Positions 1 through 6,758 of a DNA stretch of 32,280 nt are shown here, piece by piece. Position numbers and translations under genes: made by a program. The notes beneath the pieces are model-generated. The model saw only the letters and a list, made by a program, of their open reading frames with translations, did no database searches and was not told the DNA's origin. Numbering within the stretch: the stretch's first letter is position 1; every line of letters starts with the position of its first letter. Source of the stretch: Deltaproteobacteria bacterium (GTDB lineage Bacteria > UBA10199 > DSSB01); contig JADYZQ010000128.1 of the NCBI GenBank assembly GCA_020853015.1, positions 1 through 32,280 on the forward strand, written 5' to 3'.

Positions 1-2
1 CC

Positions 3-266
3 GCCGACACCGCGCAGAATCCCGTGAAGCTGCTCTTCAACGACGCGGCCTTCAAGCCCGAGGTGCAGATGAGCATGAAGGCCGACGTCGCCCACCGCTT
101 TTGGCACGGCAAGGTCAACCTGATCGCTGCGCTGACCCGGCGCGAGATGGTGGCGAAGGGGCCCATTCCCAAGATCTTGAAACTGCTGCCCGCCATCAAG
201 CCCGCCTACGACCTTTATCCGGAGTACTTGAAGGAAAAGGGCCTCGAGAACTTGATACTTAAATAG
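3..266 (+). CDS. SCP-2 sterol-carrier family protein, C-terminal part (gene enters from the left edge)
   Basis: The frame is open from base 3, so the true start lies outside the window; only 87 C-terminal residues are visible. The visible part matches the end of the SCP-2 sterol-transfer fold: a stretch with MSMKADVAHRFWHGKVN, then a Lys/Gly segment and the LLPAIKPAYDLYPEYL ending typical of SCP2-domain proteins. Members bind fatty acyl-CoA or sterol-like lipids in a hydrophobic tunnel. The acyl-CoA dehydrogenase gene 124 bases downstream on the same strand fits a fatty-acid degradation context, but co-transcription is uncertain because a small hairpin lies between them. The first GTG in frame (base 24) is internal, not a start. 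Family confidence is good; the substrate is unknown. Confidence 0.75.
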   Translation, partial: ADTAQNPVKLLFNDAAFKPEVQMSMKADVAHRFWHGKVNLIAALTRREMVAKGPIPKILKLLPAIKPAYDLYPEYLKEKGLENLILK

Positions 267-308
267 CCCTTGATCGTCCCTTGTAAACAATTGTAATGGC
301 GTGCTTGA

Positions 309-326
309 CGCACCCAATAAGGTGCG
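309..326 (+). other. Small hairpin between SCP-2 gene and acyl-CoA dehydrogenase
   Basis: CGCACC, a six-base loop CAATAA, and GGTGCG form a perfect 6-bp stem. A T-rich stretch begins only about 15 bases later (345-355), so this is at best a weak terminator or an attenuating element. Just upstream, 281-296 holds the direct repeat TTGTAA separated by ACAA, overlapping the palindrome ACAATTGT (287-294), which could be a regulator site. No function is proven. Confidence 0.3.
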
Positions 327-389
327 CCAGGCGGTCTATTCGGATTTTTTGTTTTTGAAAATTTTGGATTTACTCATTCGGAGAGAAAA

Positions 390-1541
390 ATGCTCAATTA
401 CGACCTCACCCCCGAACAAGACATGCTTCGCAAGACCATCCGCGATTTCGCCGAGAAGGAAATCAAGCCTGTCCGCCAGAAGCTCGATGAGAAAGAAGAA
501 TTCAGCGTCGAGCTGACCAAAAAAATGGGGCAACTCGGCATGTTCGGCATGACGGTCGATCCGAAATGGGGCGGGCAGGGGCTGGATTACCTTTCCTATT
601 GCATCGCCGTGGAAGAGATCGCCCGCGTCGACGGCTGCCAGGCCGCGACGGTCGCCGCCGAAAATACCTTGGGCATCCTGCCGATCTACCGCTGGGGCAC
701 CGAGGAGCAGAAGAAGAAATACCTCCCCGAACTTTGCAGCGGCGAGAAGCTCTGGGGCTTCGGCCTGACCGAGCCCGACGCGGGCAGCGACGCCGGCAAC
801 AGCAAGACCAACGCGCGCCTCGAAAACGGCCAATGGGTCATCAACGGCAGCAAGATCTTCATCACCAATGCCGCCAATCCGATTACCGCTGGCGTTACCG
901 TTCAGGCCGTGACCGGGAGGGATGGCGACGGAAAGAAAGAGATCAGCTGCATCATCGTCGAGCAGGGCACGCCGGGCTACACCGCCCGCGAGATGCACAA
1001 GAAGCTGGTCTGGCGCAGCTCCAACACGGCAGAACTCTATTTCGAGGACGTGAAGGTCCCCGAGGGCAACCTGCTCGGCAAGCGCGGCGAAGGGTTCAAG
1101 ATGATGCTTTCGACTCTCGACCACGGCCGCCTCGGCATCGCCGCGATGGGCGTCGGCGGGGCCCAGGGCGCCTTCGAGGCCGCGCTCGACTACGCCAAGG
1201 TCCGCAAGACCTTCGGCGTCCCGATCTGCAAGCACCAGGCGATCGCCTTCAAGTTGGCCGACATGGCGATGGAGATCGAAGCGGCCCGCAACCTGCTCTA
1301 CAAGGCCTGCTGGCTCAAGGACCAAGGCCGTCCCTTCGGCAAAGAAGCCGCCATGGCCAAGCTCTACGCCTCGGAAGTGATGAACCGCGTCGTCAACCAC
1401 GCGGTCCAGATCTACGGCGGCTACGGACTGATGGAAGAATACCCCGTCGCGAAGTTCTTCCGCGACCAAAAGCTCCTCGAGATCGGCGAGGGCAGCAGTG
1501 AAGTGCAGCGGATCGTGATCTCGCGGCATCTGGGCTGCTGA
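390..1541 (+). CDS. Acyl-CoA dehydrogenase
   Basis: This 383-residue flavoprotein has the usual length for the family and should catalyse the FAD-dependent alpha,beta-dehydrogenation of acyl-CoA, the first step of beta-oxidation, passing electrons to ETF. Both family signatures are present: GFGLTEPDAGSD near residue 127, and QIYGGYGLMEEY followed by the conserved FFRDQK near residue 343. The Glu of the IGEGSSEVQR motif is residue 367, which matches the catalytic base position of short-chain/butyryl-CoA dehydrogenases rather than the isovaleryl or long-chain types. The start ATG at 390 has a good ribosome site, GGAGAG, at 380-385. It lies downstream of an SCP-2 lipid-carrier gene, so a fatty-acid or branched-chain substrate is likely. 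The exact chain length cannot be read from sequence. Confidence 0.93.
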   Translation: MLNYDLTPEQDMLRKTIRDFAEKEIKPVRQKLDEKEEFSVELTKKMGQLGMFGMTVDPKWGGQGLDYLSYCIAVEEIARVDGCQAATVAAENTLGILPIYRWGTEEQKKKYLPELCSGEKLWGFGLTEPDAGSDAGNSKTNARLENGQWVINGSKIFITNAANPITAGVTVQAVTGRDGDGKKEISCIIVEQGTPGYTAREMHKKLVWRSSNTAELYFEDVKVPEGNLLGKRGEGFKMMLSTLDHGRLGIAAMGVGGAQGAFEAALDYAKVRKTFGVPICKHQAIAFKLADMAMEIEAARNLLYKACWLKDQGRPFGKEAAMAKLYASEVMNRVVNHAVQIYGGYGLMEEYPVAKFFRDQKLLEIGEGSSEVQRIVISRHLGC

Positions 1542-1566
1542 TCGTTTAATAAAGCCTAAAATAGAT

Positions 1567-1735
1567 CGTCCGGTGCGGGGCGCGGAGGGTGTTCCTCGGA
1601 GGCTTTTCCGACTGTTCGAGCGTCCTTAATGAGTCACTCTCATAAGTACCAACTGGATGCTTGGCACGACCATCTAATAAATCGCGAGTTTCGAAAAAGC
1701 CGGAGGGGAACACCCTCCGCGCCCCGCGCCGGACG
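1567..1735. repeat. Large imperfect inverted repeat (MITE-like or long hairpin) between convergent genes
   Basis: Bases 1567-1611 and 1691-1735 are reverse complements at 39 of 45 positions by my alignment, separated by a 79-base, more AT-rich loop. The core shared run is GCGGGGCGCGGAGGGTGTTC. The element fills most of the gap between the acyl-CoA dehydrogenase (plus) and the MBL-fold gene (minus). It has no coding capacity. It could be a miniature inverted-repeat element, a dimeric REP/BIME-type element, or a long bidirectional terminator stem. I saw no clear target-site duplication at its ends. Confidence 0.65.
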
Positions 1736-1748
1736 CACCGAAATTCTT

Positions 1749-4490
1749 CTACCGGCGCCTTCCCCGAAAATACTCCGAGAGATCGAAGAAGCCCGCCTCC
1801 CCCGCGACCCACTTAGGCACCCGCGCCCCCGCGGCCGCCTCCGCCGCCACGTGGTAGACACGCACGCGCGAGGTGTCGACGCCCAAGGCCTCCGCCTGGT
1901 CCAGCAGCTCGCGGGTGCGCGCGGGCGGGATGTGGATCGGCGGGACGCCGCCTTCGATCAAAAAAACCGGCGGCGGGCGCTGCCCCTTCGAGGCCATCAG
2001 CAGGGCGTTGTGGCGCAGGATCTGCTGCGCGCGGCCCACGCTGAGCAGGGGCGGCTCGAGCGCCTGGGCCTGCGTGTGCCGCCAGATGTCGACGTGGTCG
2101 GCGAAGGTGTCCCCGGTGAAGGAAACCACCAGGCGGCCGCGCCGGGCATCGGGCCGGTCGTAGATTTCGAAGCCGATCGTCGGGACGGGATGGAAGGAAT
2201 ATTCGGGCCGCAGGTGCAGGCCCAGGACCTCGGAAAAGCTCTGCGGGTAGATCGGCGAGAAGCTCCACTCTCCGCCCAGCTCGCCCAAGGCCTGGGCGTA
2301 TTGCCGCTGCAGCATCCGGAAGATGGTCGGGGTGGTGTAAAATTTCAGCTCGGGCAGGGCGGCGCGCAGCTGGGGGACGGCGTTGCCGTAGTGGTCGGTG
2401 TGGCCGTGGGTCAGCAGGACGCCGTCGATCGAGGACAAGGGCAGCCGCATGGCGCGGAAATACTCCAAGGTGCTCGAGGGCGGGTCGACGATCACCGTCT
2501 TGCCGCGATTCCAGATCATGAAGCCGCTGGTCTCCTCGCGGGGCGTGAAGCCGTGGCCGGTGCCGATCGGCCAAAGGGCCGGGCGCCCCTCGTTCAGGAC
2601 GCGGCGCCGGGCGTCGCGGGCCGCGGGCTCCGGCCGCGGCGCGGCGGGGGGCGAGGGCAGCGGGAAGCTCGAGAGGTCGACGACGCCCAGGGAGGCGCCG
2701 CCGTCCAGGATCTCGTAGCGGCCCGTATTCAATTTTCTCACCACGACCTCGCCCCAGGCGAATTCCCCGGCCTCGTTAAGGTGTTCGATCTTTCGTAGCG
2801 CCTCGGGCTCGGCCGCGGGGAAGCCGCGACGGATCTCCTCGCCCATGCGCGGCGGCGCGGCGGCGCCCGGGGCGTATTCGCGCAGGACCTGCTCGGTGAG
2901 GTCGGTTTCGCGGGGGCCCAGGTAGGAGAGGTCGAGGAATTCCCGCAGCCGCCGCGCGGTCGGCGCGTCCTGCGTCACCAGGGTCGTCTCGAGGCCCCGC
3001 GTGACGAAGTACATGTATTGCATGAAGTCGGCGGGCAAGAGCCCGTCGTGGCGCGCGACGTAGTCCAGGTCGAAGACGTAGAGGGTGGGCAAGAGCCGCT
3101 TGACTTCCTCGCGCTGCAAGCGTCCGCCGCCGGCCTGGAGGAAGATCTCGAAGGCGTCCTTATTCGTCCACATCGGGACTCCGAGCTGCAGCCAGCCCTG
3201 CGAGGTTTGGACCATCACGCCGCCGCGGGGCAGGGCGCGCAGCCGGTCTGCGGGCACCGTCGTGCGCGGGACCTCGAGGATCGCGACACCGTTGGTATTC
3301 GCCGGCGAGTCGTTCGGCAAGAGAGGTTCCTTGCCGCCCCCCCGGCCCCGCCCGGAGGCCGACATCGCGAAACTCGTCCATTCCCCGACCTGCGAACCGC
3401 GATCCGCTGCGGGTCTCATGCCTGCGAGGGCGCCTTGCGGCGCGAGTTCGAGGAGGCCGGGGCGGGGCGGACGGGGGAGGCGCGCCAACAGCCCCGCTTG
3501 CGCGTCGAGGCCCCGTTCCCAGGCGGCGAAGCGCGGGCCGAAGGCGTGGCGGGTGAGATTTCCCGCGACGTGGAATTGCAGCAGCAGCGCGAGGGAATCG
3601 ACCAGGGTCGTGGCGCCGTCGTGAGCGGGGCGGAGGCCGGCGTATTGCTCGAGCGTATGTCCGAGGAGGATGCCGGACAGCATCCCCGTTTGCTGGAACA
3701 ATGCCTGTAGGGGCCCTTCGCGAACGGCCCCTACGGACCCCGCGATATTGCGATAGCTCGCCCCGCTGGCCCATCCCCCCAAACGCAAGGCACCTAACAA
3801 TAGGTAACTCGAAGCAATATCCCGCCCCCAGGCCGAGGCGTTTCCCTCCTGCCGATGTCCCAGCGTGGCACCCGCCAAGCGCCCCGCGATGACGAAGGCC
3901 GGCGCCTCGGCGGCAAAGCCCGCGAGCGAAGCAAAGCGGCCCGCGCCCAAGACCCGCGTGAAGAGGCCCGGGCTGGAGGCCCCCGCGAGCCGCGACAAGG
4001 TCGCCAGCCGCGTCACGCGGTACACCGCGCCCGCCGCGCCCATGGCGAAGAGGGCGCCGGGCTCGCTGGCTTGGTGGGCGAGGTTGCGGAGGAGGAACTC
4101 GGCGCGGGGGCCGAAGGCGCCGCGGCCGAGCAAAGCGTCGAGTTCTCTTTCTGCGCGACGCTGCAGGGGCCCTTCGCGAACGGCCCCTACGATTACGGCA
4201 AAAACCTCGACGGCCGATTCCAAGCGACCGTTCCGCTCCTGCCGGATGCCAAAATTTAACAGGGATTCAAAAAAAAGACTGGGATCCGTCTCCGCCCGCA
4301 GCGCCGCCAGTTCTCGGCGATCCGTTTGGGAGAGGCCGCCGCGCGAGCGCCCCTCCAGCTGCGCGAGGATCCGCCCGCGCTGGACGCCGAAATCCGTCTC
4401 AGCGGAAGCCTTGCCCGCAGGCGTGGCGGCGGCCCCGTGCCCGAAAAGCCCCTCCGGTCCCGGCGCCGTCCTTGGAAAGCCGATCGTCAC
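1749..4490 (-). CDS. Large protein with C-terminal metallo-beta-lactamase-fold hydrolase domain
   Basis: The protein has about 913 residues if it starts at the GTG at 4490, which has GAGG five bases upstream; a TTG at 4541 in the same frame has no ribosome site. The C-terminal 250 or so residues are an MBL-fold hydrolase: HGHTDH begins near residue 695, followed by SFTGDT and a later EGGVPPIHI segment, giving the usual two-metal ligands. The N-terminal 600 residues are Ala/Leu/Arg-rich, probably helical, with no family I recognise and no clear signal peptide. Two identical 10-residue segments, VGAVREGPLQ, are encoded by palindromic repeats inserted in frame (see repeats). The gene lies downstream of the DUF882 peptidase with a 111-base gap and may share its transcript. 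The substrate is unknown. Confidence 0.75.
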   Translation of the reverse strand: MTIGFPRTAPGPEGLFGHGAAATPAGKASAETDFGVQRGRILAQLEGRSRGGLSQTDRRELAALRAETDPSLFFESLLNFGIRQERNGRLESAVEVFAVIVGAVREGPLQRRAERELDALLGRGAFGPRAEFLLRNLAHQASEPGALFAMGAAGAVYRVTRLATLSRLAGASSPGLFTRVLGAGRFASLAGFAAEAPAFVIAGRLAGATLGHRQEGNASAWGRDIASSYLLLGALRLGGWASGASYRNIAGSVGAVREGPLQALFQQTGMLSGILLGHTLEQYAGLRPAHDGATTLVDSLALLLQFHVAGNLTRHAFGPRFAAWERGLDAQAGLLARLPRPPRPGLLELAPQGALAGMRPAADRGSQVGEWTSFAMSASGRGRGGGKEPLLPNDSPANTNGVAILEVPRTTVPADRLRALPRGGVMVQTSQGWLQLGVPMWTNKDAFEIFLQAGGGRLQREEVKRLLPTLYVFDLDYVARHDGLLPADFMQYMYFVTRGLETTLVTQDAPTARRLREFLDLSYLGPRETDLTEQVLREYAPGAAAPPRMGEEIRRGFPAAEPEALRKIEHLNEAGEFAWGEVVVRKLNTGRYEILDGGASLGVVDLSSFPLPSPPAAPRPEPAARDARRRVLNEGRPALWPIGTGHGFTPREETSGFMIWNRGKTVIVDPPSSTLEYFRAMRLPLSSIDGVLLTHGHTDHYGNAVPQLRAALPELKFYTTPTIFRMLQRQYAQALGELGGEWSFSPIYPQSFSEVLGLHLRPEYSFHPVPTIGFEIYDRPDARRGRLVVSFTGDTFADHVDIWRHTQAQALEPPLLSVGRAQQILRHNALLMASKGQRPPPVFLIEGGVPPIHIPPARTRELLDQAEALGVDTSRVRVYHVAAEAAAGARVPKWVAGEAGFFDLSEYFRGRRR
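3707..3734. repeat. Intragenic palindromic repeat, copy A
   Basis: GTAGGGGCC and GGCCCCTAC are perfect 9-base arms around the 10-base loop CTTCGCGAAC, which itself contains TTCGCGAA. The element sits inside the MBL-fold gene and, on the minus strand, is read in frame as VGAVREGPLQ. The same sequence recurs at 4163-4190, which marks it as a dispersed REP-like or RPE-like element and not part of the ancestral protein. Confidence 0.75.
4163..4190. repeat. Intragenic palindromic repeat, copy B
   Basis: This is the same 28-base element as at 3707-3734 with one difference (GCAG in place of GTAG at the left end), in the same orientation. It is again read in frame on the minus strand as VGAVREGPLQ, about 150 codons nearer the N terminus. 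Identity between copies extends a few bases on each side (4161-4191 against 3705-3735) and then stops, as expected for independent insertions and not for a domain duplication. Confidence 0.75.
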
Positions 4491-4601
4491 TCTTACCTCG
4501 CTCGAAAAACCGCTTTCTAGGTACTGCTTAGGGTGGAACAAGGCCTTGTCGCGGGCCGCTCGAGAAGGTTGTGAGAAAAGGAATGGAACGCCGCGTCAGA
4601 G

Positions 4602-5525
4602 CTAGAGTTTTTTCAGGTAGAACTCGTTGGAGGAGAGGGGGGCGGGGTCCCCCGGCAGCTGGAAGACCCAGCGGAATTTGCCGTAACTGGGCCCCTGGCC
4701 GGCACCCTCGCATTGCAGGCTGGCGGCCGGGAGGCGGAATTCCTGGGTTCCGGTTTCGGCGACCGGGCAGGCGATCCATTTCCCGCGCCGGAACAGCTCG
4801 AGCCTAAGACCCTGCACCCGGTCGGGGGAGAGGCCCTCGGGGAGCGTCCAGGTGAAGAGGAGGGTCTCGCCGGGCAGGTAGTCGTTCTTGTCGCTGGTCA
4901 GTTGCACCGGGGTCTCGGGCCGCAGGACGCCCACCAATTTGCGCGTCCCGGCGCCTTCGCCCCAGCGGCGCACCGGCCCTACGTCGATGTGGATGAAGTC
5001 CATGGGGCCGTAGTAGCCGACGCCGCCTAGTCCCAAGCCCTGCAGATAATCGCGCAGGGTCTCCTCGCGGACCTCGTCGATGTGGATGTCGAGGGCCTGG
5101 CCTTTCGTATGGAGGCTGACGGGGCTCACCGCCCGGCCGCTCTTGAGGAGGCTCTCGTTGAATTCTTTACGGCGGTAGCCTGAGATGATCTCGACGGTGT
5201 CCGCCTGGAAGTGGTCTTGGAGGTGGTCGGCCAAGTCCAAGAGTCTCGGGTCGATGGGGGCCTGCGCGGAATTGTCGCGGGAGCGGAGCAGGGCGTTGAC
5301 CTGGCTCAGTCCTTCCGGGAGTATCTTTTCGCCATCGCGAAAGCGGATCTCGGCGAATTCATTCAAGTGATAGTTAAAGAGGCGGACCTGCCCGTCGCCC
5401 CGAGGGTAGGACTGGGCCGGCGAGGGGGAAGGGATCAGGGCCCACGCCAAGAGTAGTCCGATCGCCGCCGTCCGCCCGCCGCACCTGACGCGCCTCGTCA
5501 TCAAGTTCTTGAATTCCCACAACAT
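4602..5525 (-). CDS. DUF882 / peptidase M15-like murein endopeptidase (YcbK type), exported
   Basis: The 307-residue protein has a hydrophobic signal peptide near residues 20-38. Its zinc-peptidase core shows SGYRRKEFN, then SLHTKGQALDIHI (His139 and Asp146) and DFIHIDVG (His179, Asp181), the ligand pattern of the DUF882/YcbK and D-Ala-D-Ala carboxypeptidase fold. It should trim peptidoglycan cross-links in the periplasm. After residue 195 there is an extra beta-rich domain of about 110 residues that YcbK lacks, perhaps for binding or anchoring. ATG at 5525 is preceded by GGGAG seven bases away, which supports this start; a second ATG at 5501 would also keep the signal peptide. It is divergent from the lipoprotein gene at 5598 and is followed by the MBL-fold gene. 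Confidence 0.82.
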   Translation of the reverse strand: MLWEFKNLMTRRVRCGGRTAAIGLLLAWALIPSPSPAQSYPRGDGQVRLFNYHLNEFAEIRFRDGEKILPEGLSQVNALLRSRDNSAQAPIDPRLLDLADHLQDHFQADTVEIISGYRRKEFNESLLKSGRAVSPVSLHTKGQALDIHIDEVREETLRDYLQGLGLGGVGYYGPMDFIHIDVGPVRRWGEGAGTRKLVGVLRPETPVQLTSDKNDYLPGETLLFTWTLPEGLSPDRVQGLRLELFRRGKWIACPVAETGTQEFRLPAASLQCEGAGQGPSYGKFRWVFQLPGDPAPLSSNEFYLKKL

Positions 5526-5597
5526 TTATGATCTCCCGCCGATACCCAAAGAAGAAGGGTTGCCGTGGGGGTATCTTGCGATTTTGAGGGGTGTGTT

Positions 5598-6659
5598 GTG
5601 AAGCGGAATCTGCTGAAATTCTTCCTGATTTTTCTAGGGCTCGCGGCCTTGGCCGCCTGCGGGGGCGGGGCGCCGCAGATCAGCGGCATCGTGGCCGTCG
5701 CCAATTTCGAGACCACGGCCTGCGTGAAGGCCGAAAAGACCATCCAAATCCGCAACAACGATTCCGAAGAGCCCCAACGGGTGCAGGGCGTGCACTTCGA
5801 GTTCGGCACCAATGATTTCGACAAGGAAGGCATTCGCCCCGAGACCCTGGAAGAGGGCGAGACCTACTTTCAGTTTTTCAAGGTGGAAGAGGTGACGGTC
5901 GGCAACGTCGTCAAACAAGCGGTCAATAATATGGTGACCGAGATGATCCTGCCGCCGGGCGGGGTCATGACCGTGAAGGTCAGCTACACGCCCAAGGTCA
6001 TCACCAAGGCCGAGACCTTCCACAACACCTACCTCGACATCGTCCTCAACGGGCCCAAGCTGGGCGTGATGCAGATCGAGCTGCGCGGCAAGGCCGCGAC
6101 CGCGGCGCCGGGCTGCACGACCGACGGTGGCACCGGACAAGAATTTGAAGTCACCGCCGTCAAGACCACGTTGAGCCATCAGGACAACGGCTCCAACGTC
6201 GTCACCGACCTGGATGTCGCCACCGCCGTGAGCGGCACGCTGAAGCTGAGCGAGGTCGAGGGCGGCAAGGTGAAGGTCCTTCCGGAAAATTGGCCCAAGA
6301 TCACCTTCCCGCTGCCGGCAGGCTCCCCGCTCACCGAGCTGGAGATCAAGCTGGCCGAAGAGACCGGTGAGGCCCCCTTCGGCGACGACGGCGTGCTTAC
6401 CTTCGAGGGCGTGGCCTTCTCGGGATCGAACGTCGTCAACCTCAGCGATCTCACCCTCACCACCGGGACCGTCACGATCGACAGCTCGAAGGCGCCCAAG
6501 GTGGTCGGCGGCACGATCAGCTTCGAGGGTTCGCCCTTGAACGACGCCGGCGAGATGAAGCTCGTCGTCGCCGCGCCGCTCACGGTGCCGCCCGTCGACA
6601 CCGTCGCCAAGGTCGGCGGCGGGGTGTTCGGCATGGAAATTACCTTGAAAAAGAAATAG
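5598..6659 (+). CDS. Lipoprotein of unknown function with beta-sandwich-like domains
   Basis: I chose the GTG at 5598, preceded by TTGAGGGG at 5584-5591, because it gives a clean lipoprotein signal: MKRN, a hydrophobic core and the lipobox LAAC with Cys21. An upstream TTG in frame (5565) would place extra polar residues before the signal. The mature part, about 330 residues, is beta-rich: a first domain (about 25-175) with repeated hydrophobic/polar alternation and the phrase MTVKVSYTPK resembles ASH/choice-of-anchor-D immunoglobulin-like domains, and the second half has a similar composition with many Gly and Thr. No enzymatic motif is visible. It should be attached to a membrane by lipid modification. 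Its neighbours do not suggest a specific role. Confidence 0.7.
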   Translation: MKRNLLKFFLIFLGLAALAACGGGAPQISGIVAVANFETTACVKAEKTIQIRNNDSEEPQRVQGVHFEFGTNDFDKEGIRPETLEEGETYFQFFKVEEVTVGNVVKQAVNNMVTEMILPPGGVMTVKVSYTPKVITKAETFHNTYLDIVLNGPKLGVMQIELRGKAATAAPGCTTDGGTGQEFEVTAVKTTLSHQDNGSNVVTDLDVATAVSGTLKLSEVEGGKVKVLPENWPKITFPLPAGSPLTELEIKLAEETGEAPFGDDGVLTFEGVAFSGSNVVNLSDLTLTTGTVTIDSSKAPKVVGGTISFEGSPLNDAGEMKLVVAAPLTVPPVDTVAKVGGGVFGMEITLKKK

Positions 6660-6758
6660 CCCCGGGGCCTTGTTTCACTCTCCGCGATCCTCAATATTTA
6701 ATCGCGCCAGTATTTTGCCGAAGATGGGCAAATAACCTCAGATTTACTAAACGGCGGA

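Noticed and set aside
336-1529. Minus-strand open frame opposite the acyl-CoA dehydrogenase
   Set aside because: The opposite strand has both acyl-CoA dehydrogenase signatures; this frame has no recognisable domain.
6714-6732. TTTGCC/GGCAAA hairpin between the lipoprotein and RND genes as a terminator
   Set aside because: The stem is only six pairs with three A-T pairs and no T-run follows on either strand; too weak to call.
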